From: a virus | Length of the DNA: 26,382 bases | Virus record (IMG/VR): IMGVR_UViG_3300027848_001004 | Location: 1 to 26,382 of that record | Reading direction: 5' to 3' (one strand) | In this document: positions 7,760 to 14,806 of the stretch, piece by piece | How the letters are laid out: every line of letters begins with the position of its first letter | Position numbering within the stretch: the stretch's first letter is position 1 | Notes under the pieces: generated by a model | Told to the model about the DNA's origin: nothing | The model's input: only the letters and a program-made list of their open reading frames with translations | Database searches by the model: none | Translations under genes and position numbers: made by a program

Positions 7760-8698
7760 TCAATACTCCTCAATGGCGTTGATCAGAGCGACGGTGCACA
7801 TCCGGCCCAGCGTGCTGTCACGCGCGGCCTGCCAGTCGAAGGTGGCCTGCACGCCCTGCGGCCCAGAGATCTCGATGCGCGGGCGCGGCAGATAGACGGC
7901 ATGGGCGGTCAGCGTCAGGCTCTCGCCCGAGGGCAGCACATAGGCAAACTCAAGCGCGCAGGGATCGCCATTGATCGCCTGTGTCACCAGCACCTGATCG
8001 GCAAACCGCACCTCGACCCGGCCGGTCAGTGCCGCGATGGACGGGTCCGCCCCATCGATGCGCCCGTCGGAGCGGATGGTCTCCACCCGATCGAGGGTGT
8101 TGGCATAGGTGATCTCGGCTGAGACGATGTTGCCAAGGGCCGTACCGTTGCGGGTGATCGATCCGTTGAAATGCCCGAACCGCTGCAAACCGAGATCGGC
8201 GAGCGTGCCCGCAGCGGATGCGGCGGCAATGCTCTCGCCCTGTGCCACGAGGCTGGCGGACGCGGTCAGCAGGCCTGAGCGCTGCATCTGCCAGCTGAGC
8301 GTATCGAGCACGCAGCCCGAGTACATTGCAAAGCGCGGGATCTCCGGCATGCCGGTCTCGATCGACAGCGACGGCAGCGTCCAGCCACCAGAGCGGAACT
8401 CATGGGTGTAGGGGCCGGTGCCGGTGGTGACCGGATCACCAAAGGCCGCCTTCAGCCAGAAGCCAAACGCCTCCGCGTCGATCGGCACGACAACGTTGCC
8501 GTCCGCCGTCACCGCATCCTTGATCGGCGGCAGTGGATCGCGTCCGTAGCCCAGCAACTCGCTGTTCAGAAGCGGCTGTTCCGATCCCAAGGATGTGCTG
8601 GCAAAGGGCATCTTGGTAAAACCGCCCACCGGCGGCGTTCCATAGGTCGTCTCGAACGCAAGCGCCATCTGCGCCCGCGCCCCTTGGGCTCGTGCCAT
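7760..8698 (-). CDS. Major tail tube protein
   Basis: Polymerises into the tail tube; 312 residues. ATG 8698 is chosen because AAGGAG stands 6 bases upstream and the family-like start MARAQGARAQMALAFETTYGTPP follows at once; the frame is open further upstream, but that stretch overlaps the divergent nuclease gene. The Y-G-T-P-P near residue 20 and the later beta-rich body with an Ig-like second half (FADQVLVTQAINGDPCALEFAY) are typical of phage tail tube proteins of this length. Gene order (tail terminator, tube, chaperone pair, tape measure) supports the call. Its upstream region is shared with a divergent plus-strand nuclease, 50 bases away. Confidence 0.85.
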   Translation of the reverse strand: MARAQGARAQMALAFETTYGTPPVGGFTKMPFASTSLGSEQPLLNSELLGYGRDPLPPIKDAVTADGNVVVPIDAEAFGFWLKAAFGDPVTTGTGPYTHEFRSGGWTLPSLSIETGMPEIPRFAMYSGCVLDTLSWQMQRSGLLTASASLVAQGESIAAASAAGTLADLGLQRFGHFNGSITRNGTALGNIVSAEITYANTLDRVETIRSDGRIDGADPSIAALTGRVEVRFADQVLVTQAINGDPCALEFAYVLPSGESLTLTAHAVYLPRPRIEISGPQGVQATFDWQAARDSTLGRMCTVALINAIEEY

Positions 8699-8748
8699 GT
8701 TTCTCTCCTTCATTATGATGGTAGTGTCGGCTTGCGATTGCTCCGACG

Positions 8749-9204
8749 ATGACGCAAACCAGCGCCATGAATGCAGAACAGACGACGTCACCCACCGGAA
8801 AGCGCGCGCGACGCTTGATCGGTGCCGCGCTGCTGGGGGTCCTCGCCAGCTTCCTTTCGTGGCATGGCTCCGCGTTCGCACAATCGAATACTGTCAGCGG
8901 GACGGTGAGCCGTGTCACGGACGGAGACACATTCCAGATCCGCGGGCTAGATCGTGCAATCCGTGTCTGGGGGCTTGATGCACCTGAACGCAATGAGGTC
9001 GGTGCGGCTGCGGCAACAACCACCATGACCCGACTGGTTTCTGGACAAGACCTGACCTGCCGCGTTCGCGACATTGATCGATACGGTCGCATTGTCGGTC
9101 AGTGCTTTCTCCCAGATGGCCGGGATATCGCTGCGGAAATGATCCGCGCAGGTGTCGCAACTGAATACTGTCGGTTCTCCGGCGGCTATTACCGGACCTG
9201 CTGA
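8749..9204 (+). CDS. Secreted thermonuclease (staphylococcal-nuclease-like)
   Basis: A small Ca2+-dependent nuclease of the SNase/TNase fold, 151 residues. Residues 1-45 hold a basic start (KRARR) and hydrophobic core (LIGAALLGVLASFL) ending in AFAQ, so the protein is exported or anchored. The catalytic set of staphylococcal nuclease can be matched: D58/D60 in VTDGDTF, R72 and D77/E80 in IRVWGLDAPE, R114 in DRYGR. The C-terminus TEYCRFSGGYYRTC is common in alphaproteobacterial short TNases and may form a disulfide. ATG 8749 lacks a clear ribosome binding site; ATG 8767 is the alternative. It lies on the strand opposite to the late genes, between tail tube and tail terminator, and converges on the latter with 7 bases between stops. 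This looks like a moron gene with its own promoter. Confidence 0.85.
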   Translation: MTQTSAMNAEQTTSPTGKRARRLIGAALLGVLASFLSWHGSAFAQSNTVSGTVSRVTDGDTFQIRGLDRAIRVWGLDAPERNEVGAAAATTTMTRLVSGQDLTCRVRDIDRYGRIVGQCFLPDGRDIAAEMIRAGVATEYCRFSGGYYRTC

Positions 9205-9211
9205 ACGCCGC

Positions 9212-9631
9212 TCATACCAGCGGATCAGCCGTTGAATAGTTCAGCACCACCGGGATGACGGCTGCCTTCAGGCTGGCTGCGCCATCGACGGGCAGATCAA
9301 CCGGACGTGGCGCTTCGGCTTCAACCCAGTCGCAAAGGCCACCCAGCGTGCGGTCGGCGGTAATCGTCGCTCCGATGCTGGCGCAGAGGGTGTCGAAGGC
9401 GGCGTCACGGTCAGCGCCCTGCACCACTGCCTCGATCTTGGCGCGGTGTTGGTAATGGTAGCGCTGGGGCGAAAGCGTGACCTCGGGCTCTCCAGGTTCA
9501 CCATCGCGCAGGATTAGCAGACCAGCGGTCGGGACGCGCTCGGGCAGCACCTCGCCGCGCAAGGCGGTGGAGGGCAGCGTTGAGAGCAGCGCGTGCAGCG
9601 CGGCGAGGATGGTTTCTCGGGTGGTGGGCAT
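9212..9631 (-). CDS. Tail terminator / minor tail protein (gpU-like position)
   Basis: Predicted to cap the tail tube and join it to the head; 139 residues from ATG 9631 (MPTTRETILAALHALLSTLP). The frame extends 15 codons further upstream but those residues (MQIQACFRRQILES) look non-native. The motif pattern, an N-terminal helix followed by RGEVLPERVPTAGLLILRDGEPGEPEVTLSP and then YHYQHRAKIEAVV with an acidic loop, is usual for small siphovirus tail completion proteins of the gpU type. It ends QVLNYSTADPLV-like (VVLNYSTADPLV). The gene stands between DUF6441 and tail tube in gene order, the normal place. In this phage a 2.2-kb insertion (IS, WYL regulator, RidA) separates it from DUF6441. Confidence 0.7.
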   Translation of the reverse strand: MPTTRETILAALHALLSTLPSTALRGEVLPERVPTAGLLILRDGEPGEPEVTLSPQRYHYQHRAKIEAVVQGADRDAAFDTLCASIGATITADRTLGGLCDWVEAEAPRPVDLPVDGAASLKAAVIPVVLNYSTADPLV

Positions 9632-9715
9632 TGGTGATTCCAGGATTTGACGTCGAAAACAGGCTTGGATCTGCATTTCAATCGAGGTTCAGGAAGCTGC
9701 TCTAAACTCAGCTAG

Positions 9716-10551
9716 GGTCTGTTGACATTCACTGGAGTCGGATGACGGTTGCTGCGAGTGCAATGAAGGCGCTGAAACTGGTGTCAGTTTTGCAGCATCG
9801 GGTGGCGATACCCCTGTATTCCTTAAGCTTTCCAAAGAAGTTCTCGATCAGATGCCGCCACTTGTAGGTATCGCGGTCGAACTCGGCGGGAAAGCGGCGG
9901 TTAGATTTGGGCGGGATGACTGCCTCAATCCTTGCCTCCGCCAGTGCCTCGCGCAGCCAATTCGCATCGAATGCCCTATCCGCGAGGAGCTTCCCGCAGG
10001 ACAGACCTTCGATCAGCGCTGCCGTGCCCCGCAAGTCGTGGGCCTGTCCAGGCAGCAGCCGGAAGTCGATCAGATTGCCGAGCGCGTCGGTCAGTGCCAT
10101 GATCTTGGTGGTCACGCCGCCGCGAGAGCGCCCGATCGCCTGATTTTGAGTCCCCCTTTTGCGCCCTGACCGTGCCGGTGGACTTTGACGATGGTGCCGT
10201 CGATCATCGTGTATTCGAAGTCTGAATCTTCTGCCAACGCCCTGAACATACGATAGAAAGCATCTGCTTTCACCCACCTGCGAAACCGCTTGAATACCGA
10301 ATTCCACTTGCCGAAATCTTCGGGCAGATCGCGCCAGGGGCAGCCCGTGCGGGCAATCCACAGCACCGCCTCAACGAAAAGACGAGGGTCGGGTCCGGTG
10401 CGGCCGGGGTCGCATGCACGGCCAAGACAGTGCGGAGCGATGGTTGCCCACTGGGCGTCGGTCAAAGTAGTGCGGATCAAGGTTGCCTCCCATGTTGGCA
10501 ACAGTGAATCAGTCATTGCGAGATTTGGGAATCATCAAACGCCAACACGCC
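9716..10551 (-). mobile_element. IS5-family (IS427-like) insertion sequence
   Basis: An 836-base element bounded on both sides by CTAG (9712-9715 and 10552-10555), as expected for a target duplication of this group. The ends read inward from each side match imperfectly: GGTCTGTTGACATT on the left and GGCGTGTTGGCGTT on the right, 10 of 14 bases. Inside is a two-frame DDE transposase on the minus strand. The right-hand CTAG supplies the TAG stop of the WYL regulator, so the insertion leaves that gene intact. Divergence of the two ends suggests the copy is not very recent, or that the ends are naturally imperfect. Confidence 0.85.
9729..10516 (-). CDS. IS5-family transposase, two frames joined by -1 frameshift
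   Basis: DDE transposase of the inserted element. The first frame (10516-10112) starts [23 protein letters not shown]; a start at the internal TTG before [10 protein letters not shown] is possible and more usual. It carries the DUF4096-type N-terminal domain and the first catalytic aspartate in [13 protein letters not shown]. The second frame (open to 9729) carries the second aspartate in [12 protein letters not shown] and the glutamate in [20 protein letters not shown]. The frames join where the minus strand reads GCAAAAGGGGGACTC at about 10162-10148: a -1 slip on the A4G5 run yields HGQGAKGG then [16 protein letters not shown], the usual IS427-type junction. All three catalytic residues are present, so the transposase is probably functional if the slip occurs. 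Confidence 0.87.
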
Positions 10552-11274
10552 CTAGCGAGGCAAATCGCTATATGGGCAGACGTCGTCTTCGAATGGGACA
10601 TGGCGCTGCCGAAACTTCAAGCCTTCGATCGGTTCAGGCTTGCTGATCCTGTCCATGCGGAAATGCCGAAAATCGTCTCGCACAGGATCCCATGCGACCA
10701 GATACCAGAGGGGCGACAGAATCAGCATTGCTTGCGGTTCTACGTCACGGCTTGTCTGCAGTCCTTTGGCGTCGCGGTAATTGAACCTCAGTTGAAGGCG
10801 CTGCAGGAATGCTGTCTCAAAGGCAGGTAACAAATCCGGATCGATTGACCCCATTTCCGACAAGTCCTGAAGCGGCGAAAGCTTTCCAACATGTAGGCAG
10901 TCCAGAAACCGGCGCAGATCGCGCACCTTTTCGGGTGGAAGGGCCCTCTCAATCTTCGAAAGCCCGGCATCCGCCAGCCCCGAAAACGGCAGATTTCCAG
11001 CCGCACGCATCGCCGATACACTGATCAGAAGCGCGAAGACCTCGGCCACCGCAAGCCGCGCCGTTGTCTGGACCGACTGTGGATCAAGTTGCAGACCTCC
11101 GCCACGCCCGGGCTCGGAATGAATGACGAAGCCTTGGTCACGCAGCTCACTTATGTCGCGTAGAACCGTGCGCCTCGAGGCTCCGACTTCTCCAACAAGC
11201 TCATCTATCGTCGCCGTTCCCTTGCGGCGGAGGCTGCGCACGATGGCATCATGGCGGGCGCGAATGTTCATGTC
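10552..11274 (-). CDS. WYL-domain transcriptional regulator (YafY/DeoR-like HTH)
   Basis: DNA-binding regulator of 240 residues. ATG 11274 (MNIRARHDAIVRSLRRKG) is preferred over the longer ATG 11313 because the winged helix-turn-helix normally starts here. Residues 1-60 form the HTH (TIDELVGEVGASRRTVLRDISELRDQGF), and the C-terminal half is a WYL domain with LSPLWYLVAWDPVRDDFRHFRMDRI, where the conserved W-Y-L triad and the arginines of the ligand pocket are visible. The gene stands divergent to the RidA-like gene with 85 bases between starts, which hold an inverted repeat at 11293-11311. This is the usual layout of a regulator controlling its neighbour. The stop codon TAG lies within the CTAG target of the IS. 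Confidence 0.88.
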   Translation of the reverse strand, partial: DMNIRARHDAIVRSLRRKGTATIDELVGEVGASRRTVLRDISELRDQGFVIHSEPGRGGGLQLDPQSVQTTARLAVAEVFALLISVSAMRAAGNLPFSGLADAGLSKIERALPPEKVRDLRRFLDCLHVGKLSPLQDLSEMGSIDPDLLPAFETAFLQRLQLRFNYRDAKGLQTSRDVEPQAMLILSPLWYLVAWDPVRDDFRHFRMDRISKPEPIEGLKFRQRHVPFEDDVCPYSDLPR

Positions 11275-11292
11275 TGGCACTATAGCATGTTT

Positions 11293-11311
11293 GGTGACAA
11301 AAAATGGCACC
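11293..11311. promoter_or_regulatory. Candidate operator between WYL regulator and RidA-like gene
   Basis: GGTGACA-AAAAA-TGGCACC is an inverted repeat with 7-base arms (one mismatched pair) around a 5-base A run. A second copy of TGGCAC stands at 11276-11281, beside the regulator start. The site lies between the two divergent starts. It could bind the WYL regulator and control both genes. Core promoter elements are not certain. Confidence 0.4.
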
Positions 11312-11359
11312 ATTTCGAATTAGGCGGGTGCGGCAACTGTCATCAAGGAGAAACCGACA

Positions 11360-11755
11360 ATGCAACGCACTCCCGTAAACCCCTGGGACTGGTCTTTAAA
11401 GCTCGGATACAACCAAGCCGAGATCATCGAAGGCAGCTCACGCCAATTGATTTGCGCGGGTCAAACAGCCGTCGATGCTGATGGCAATCCTCAGCACCCC
11501 GGCGACATGCGAGGCCAGATCAGCCTTGCTTTGGACAACCTGGAGTCCGTCCTCGCCAAGGCGAATATGGATCTTCGCAACGTCGTGCGGCTAGGCGTCT
11601 ACACTACCGACGTAGATGAGGCCCTGAAAAACTTCGACCTACTCGGCATGCGCTTCGGGCCGATCCAGTGTGCACCACCGATGACACTGCTTGGCGTTAC
11701 GCGGCTCGCGAATCCAGGCTTGCTGTTCGAAATCGAAGCGATCGCCGCAGGTTGA
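11360..11755 (+). CDS. RidA/YjgF-family protein, lacking the usual ligand-binding arginine
   Basis: A member of the Rid superfamily, 131 residues, near the usual length of about 130. AAGGAG (11345-11350) precedes ATG 11360. Family features include ICAGQTAVDADGNPQHPGD, DLRNVVRLGVYTTDVDE, and the C-terminal LFEIEAIAAG. RidA proteins deaminate reactive enamine/imine intermediates such as 2-aminoacrylate, using an arginine in a P-x-R-[ST] stretch shortly before the last strand. Here that place reads CAPPMTLLGVTRL, with methionine where arginine is expected. It therefore belongs more likely to a Rid subgroup without canonical imine deaminase activity. The gene is divergent to the WYL regulator and sits, with it and an IS, between DUF6441 and tail terminator genes, opposite to late transcription. 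Confidence 0.88.
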   Translation: MQRTPVNPWDWSLKLGYNQAEIIEGSSRQLICAGQTAVDADGNPQHPGDMRGQISLALDNLESVLAKANMDLRNVVRLGVYTTDVDEALKNFDLLGMRFGPIQCAPPMTLLGVTRLANPGLLFEIEAIAAG

Positions 11756-11768
11756 TGATATAGAAGTG

Positions 11769-11817
11769 GAGGCGGCCAAAGGGGCAGTAACGCTGCATGG
11801 CCGCCTCGTCGGGGCAT
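11769..11817. terminator. Inverted repeat between convergent RidA-like and DUF6441 genes
   Basis: GAGGCGGCCA at 11769-11778 and its exact complement TGGCCGCCTC at 11808-11817 enclose a 29-base loop. It lies in the 67-base gap between the two converging genes, where a bidirectional terminator would be expected. No T run follows on either strand, so it is not a standard intrinsic terminator. Confidence 0.35.
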
Positions 11818-11822
11818 CAAGA

Positions 11823-12452
11823 TCATTGCTTTCCCTCCACCCAGTTCGCTACGATTAGTCCCGGCACGCCGTCCACCGCCCGCTCCGCATCCCGCGCGAG
11901 ATCCAGCCGCTTCGGCAGCTTCACCTGCGGGACCAGCAGGAAGATCGGCACAGTGGTGCGCCCGCGACCGGTCTGTGAGCGTGAGGCCACGCCTTGGCCA
12001 CGGCTGTTCAGCCGCCCCTCTGCCACTAGCAGGCTTGGACCGCTGCGCCGGTAAACAAACCGCAACCGTAGCCCGCGTCGCCGCTCCCATTCGCTTGGGG
12101 TGATCCGGCCGCCGCGCGCTCCCTTGCCAGCCGCCGCCGTCGGGATTGCCAGCCAGAACCCGTTCTTGGACCGGATCAGCGGCCCGGTGTCATGCGCGCC
12201 AATGATCACCGGTGCCTTGGACCAGACCAGCGCTGCAGCGTTCAGGCTTTCGCCCGACCTTGGGAAGTTCTGGCTCTGGATTGAGTTCGCAAGCCGCCGC
12301 CCAAGGCCCGCGCCAGTGATCTGAGTACGCCATGCAGTCTTCAGCCCGGTTCCAGCCTCGCGCATGGCGGCGGACACAGCTTTTTCGCCGGCCGCAACTT
12401 CCGCTGCCATCATCGCGACGATGTCGGGATTGATGTCGAGCTTCAGCCTCAT
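11823..12452 (-). CDS. DUF6441 family phage protein
   Basis: A 209-residue protein of the DUF6441 type found in alphaproteobacterial siphophages between head-tail joining genes and the tail terminator. Recognisable stretches are PDIVAMMAAEVAAGEKAVSAAMREAG, ITGAGLGRRLANSIQSQNFP, ALVWSKAPVIIGAHDTGPLIRSKNGFWLAIPT, and SEWERRRGLRLRFVYRR. Position suggests a head-tail connector or tail completion role comparable to the HK97 gp10-like family, although sequence alone does not prove this. Its ATG overlaps the stop of the upstream joiner by 4 bases (ATGA). The C-terminus ends in VEGKQ, just before the inverted repeat at 11769-11817. Confidence 0.8.
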   Translation of the reverse strand: MRLKLDINPDIVAMMAAEVAAGEKAVSAAMREAGTGLKTAWRTQITGAGLGRRLANSIQSQNFPRSGESLNAAALVWSKAPVIIGAHDTGPLIRSKNGFWLAIPTAAAGKGARGGRITPSEWERRRGLRLRFVYRRSGPSLLVAEGRLNSRGQGVASRSQTGRGRTTVPIFLLVPQVKLPKRLDLARDAERAVDGVPGLIVANWVEGKQ

Positions 12453-12760
12453 GCCGGTCGCAGATCCACGGTCCAGACCAACCGCTCGCGATCCCGCACC
12501 GGCTCGCCTTGAATGAGGAAGGCATCGCCATCGATCTCGACCCTGTCGCCGGGGCGCGGATTTGGCACCTCTGCCGCGTGCAGGTCGATGCGGGTGGTCT
12601 CCGACCAGAGCCGCGCCTCACCGAAGCCGGTGATCTCGTCGGCGCGGCGTGTGATCACGCGGATGAGGGTTGGGCTGCCTCCCGTGGATGTGTAGACGGC
12701 GTCGCGTGCCATATTCGGATCACCGAAGAGCGTCTCGATAGCGATAGCGAAGATCGACAT
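12449..12760 (-). CDS. Head-tail joining protein (gpFII-like)
   Basis: A 103-residue connector protein predicted to sit at the head-tail interface. The pattern MSIFAIAIETLFGDPNMARDAVYTSTGG, then IRVITRRADEITGFGEAR..., IDLHAAEVPNPRPGDRVEIDGDAFLIQGEPVRD and a terminal WTVDLRPA is typical for small lambda FII-type joiners in alphaproteobacterial phages. Gene order (major capsid, this gene, DUF6441) supports it. It starts 11 bases after the major capsid stop and its stop overlaps the next start (ATGA). Confidence 0.8.
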   Translation of the reverse strand: MSIFAIAIETLFGDPNMARDAVYTSTGGSPTLIRVITRRADEITGFGEARLWSETTRIDLHAAEVPNPRPGDRVEIDGDAFLIQGEPVRDRERLVWTVDLRPA

Positions 12761-12771
12761 GGCCTGTCCGA

Positions 12772-13794
12772 TCAGTTCGAGCTGTGCAGGCGGATCGCGA
12801 GGCGCGGGCGCTTGTTGACCGGCAGGATCGATCCTTCCGTCATCAGGTCGATCCAGCGGCCCTTGGCGTCGATCATCTGGCGGGCATAAAGTGGCAGCCC
12901 GATCGTGTTGGCGGTCTCCAGAAGGTTCGCAGGGCCACCATAGGTGGTGAAGGTGTCAAACGTGCCCATGGGAAAGGCGATGCCCTCACCGGTGGGGATC
13001 AGCCGCTCAGAGGTGCCGCCCGAGAGCGTGACTGAGCCGTTGTATTCCTCAAAGAGGACGCCAGCGAAGGGGAAGGCGCGGCGCATATCCTCGCGCAGCG
13101 GCTGGCCGCCAGTGGCCGAGAAGAACTTGTAGGCGTCCTCGGTCTTGGGGTGACTGATCAGCTTGTCGAAGAACTCCGAGCTGACCAGCGCATGCGCCGT
13201 GGTCATGGTCTCGCCCAGCAGGTTGTCCTCAATGGCGCGCAGGGTAGTGCGGACCTTGGTCTGGATATTGGTTCCGGCCGTGCCGAAGACGAAGTCGACC
13301 GAGATCTGGTCCAACCCGAACTCGGTGAAGTAATTGTAAAGCGTGGTTCCTGCGCCATCCTTCACGATGCCGCGGAGCGCATTCATCTCCATGTATTCGC
13401 GGGTCTGAGCATGCTTGCGGCGCATCAGCGTCAGCTTGCGGTTCATCACCTCGACCAAGGGATCGGCCACGTCGGACATCCCCAGCGCGGGCATGCCCTG
13501 GATATCGCCGGGCAGGATCACGTCGTCATGCGGGATCCACGGCAGGGCGAAGGACCGCATCGAGCGCGCCTCGCGGTTGCCGACGGTGGCGGGCGCGCCG
13601 AGCGGCACCGAGGGCAGCAGGCTCAGCACACCCTCGCGCTGTTCGATGACGATGGAGCGTTGCGAGACGCCCTCGAAGCGAAACAGTCCGATCTGGCCAA
13701 GGCGGGTATAGAGGTTGGGCAGGATGTTGATGGCCTGCGTCATCTCGGCAAGAGAATAACCGCCCGTGTCGAACGGGTTGCGGGTGATGGTCAT
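12772..13794 (-). CDS. Major capsid protein (lambda gpE family)
   Basis: Builds the icosahedral shell; 340 residues, the normal length for the gpE family. Diagnostic stretches: MTITRNPFDTGGYSLAEMTQAIN, IGLFRFEGVSQRSIVIEQREG, FALPWIPHDDVILPGDIQG, YMEMNALRGIVKDGAGTTLYNYF, the loop MTTAHALVSSEFFDKLISHPKTEDAYKFF, and the C-terminal LYARQMIDAKGRWIDLMTEGSILPVNKRPRLAIRL. GGAG precedes ATG 13794. It follows the decoration protein gene by 69 bases, as in lambda (D then E). Confidence 0.95.
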   Translation of the reverse strand: MTITRNPFDTGGYSLAEMTQAINILPNLYTRLGQIGLFRFEGVSQRSIVIEQREGVLSLLPSVPLGAPATVGNREARSMRSFALPWIPHDDVILPGDIQGMPALGMSDVADPLVEVMNRKLTLMRRKHAQTREYMEMNALRGIVKDGAGTTLYNYFTEFGLDQISVDFVFGTAGTNIQTKVRTTLRAIEDNLLGETMTTAHALVSSEFFDKLISHPKTEDAYKFFSATGGQPLREDMRRAFPFAGVLFEEYNGSVTLSGGTSERLIPTGEGIAFPMGTFDTFTTYGGPANLLETANTIGLPLYARQMIDAKGRWIDLMTEGSILPVNKRPRLAIRLHSSN

Positions 13795-13863
13795 GGGGGA
13801 ACTCCGGGTAAAGAGGGGAAGAAAGGCTGGTCACGCTGGCCAATAGGCGCAGTACGGGCCGGA

Positions 13864-14244
13864 TCAGGCGGTGTCGCGCGGGACGATCCCGAGGCTGGCG
13901 AGCTGGCCTAGCTTGGTGGTGATCTTCCCTGCGTCATCGACGGTGGGATCAAATGCGAGGGCCGCGCGGGACACGATCGCTGGACCGCGCACAACGACAA
14001 TGCCGACCGCGTCAGCCAGAGTTGCATCGACGGGGTAAAGCAACACGGCCGCGGCGGTCTGTGCGCCGTCTGCACCGCCGGAGGTCGCGAGCTTGTACTT
14101 GCCGCTTGCGGTGATGCGGCCAAGCACGGAGCCGACGGGATAGGCGGTGCCAGCGAGCAGGGTGACGGTCTCGCGGGTGTAGTTCGGGTTGACCTCGTAT
14201 TTGAGGACATCGCCCATCGAGGGCGGTTGGGTCAGCACGGACAT
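13864..14244 (-). CDS. Head decoration protein (lambda gpD family)
   Basis: Trimeric capsid-stabilising protein, 126 residues. The order MSVLTQPPSMGDVLKYEVNPNYTRETVTLLAGTAYPVGSVLGRITASGKYKL, then AAAVLLYPVDATL and VVVRGPAIVSRAALAFD, is typical for gpD-like HDPD proteins. GGAGCC lies just upstream of ATG 14244. Its message follows a probable intrinsic terminator at 14268-14305, so decoration and capsid genes may be produced at levels different from the protease, or by their own promoter. Confidence 0.92.
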   Translation of the reverse strand: MSVLTQPPSMGDVLKYEVNPNYTRETVTLLAGTAYPVGSVLGRITASGKYKLATSGGADGAQTAAAVLLYPVDATLADAVGIVVVRGPAIVSRAALAFDPTVDDAGKITTKLGQLASLGIVPRDTA

Positions 14245-14267
14245 GGGAAGGCTCCAGAGCAGGGGGC

Positions 14268-14305
14268 AAAAAGGTATCCCCCGCCGGGGCGGTACGGCGG
14301 GGGAT
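14268..14305 (-). terminator. Intrinsic terminator-like hairpin between protease/scaffold and decoration genes
   Basis: On the minus strand ATCCCCCGCCG, an 8-base loop and its exact complement CGGCGGGGGAT (positions 14305-14276) are followed three bases later by five Ts (14272-14268). This is a good rho-independent terminator in the late direction. It lies within the head operon, so it is probably partial and sets the ratio between upstream and capsid transcripts, or is overcome by antitermination. Confidence 0.6.
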
Positions 14306-14353
14306 CAGTCAGGCAGAGGGATGTCGCGTTTTGATCTGGGAATGACCGGGGCG

Positions 14354-14806
14354 TCAGGCGCTGGTACCTGCCGCAGCTGCCCGTTTTGCGGCCGCAACGA
14401 TCGGGCTTTCCTTCGCCTGCGGTCGGACGGCCGAGGGCGGAGCCGCGACGATGTCGCGCGCGTCTGCGGCCGCACTTGCGCGCTCAATGACGAGGCGGCG
14501 CAGGGCCTCGGGCGTGGTGCCCTCGCGGAGCGCTTTCGCCGTGTCGATTGCGACACCGAGCCTGCCTGCCTGCGCCGCGATCTCGGCGATCTCTGCCGCT
14601 GTCTCACGGAACTGCGCCGATAACTCCGCCAGGTTGCCCGGCTGCGTCGCGGCGGGGACGGCAGCGGCTGGTGGCTTGGATGCCGCCGGAGGCGGAACCG
14701 GGGCCACGGACGTGACGTCTTCAACATCAGTCTCGCCGTCTGGCGCATTCGGGGCTTCTTCGATGGCGTCCTGCAGCGGATCATCCTGATCGAGTTCGGT
14801 GGCCAT
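14354..14806 (-). CDS. Internal in-frame scaffold protein nested in the protease gene (Nu3-like)
   Basis: A 150-residue protein that would be produced from an internal ATG (14806, residue Met324 of the protease gene) in the same frame. AGGAGG, the best ribosome binding site in the window, lies 5 bases upstream. The product starts MATELDQDDPLQDAIEEAPN, is acidic, then proline/alanine-rich, and ends in helical, probably coiled segments (LAELSAQFRETAAEIAEIAAQ). This is the composition of phage scaffolds. In lambda, Nu3 is made in the same way from the 3' end of gene C. It would form the inner core around which gpE-type capsid assembles and then be cut by the protease. Confidence 0.8.
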   Translation of the reverse strand: MATELDQDDPLQDAIEEAPNAPDGETDVEDVTSVAPVPPPAASKPPAAAVPAATQPGNLAELSAQFRETAAEIAEIAAQAGRLGVAIDTAKALREGTTPEALRRLVIERASAAADARDIVAAPPSAVRPQAKESPIVAAAKRAAAAGTSA

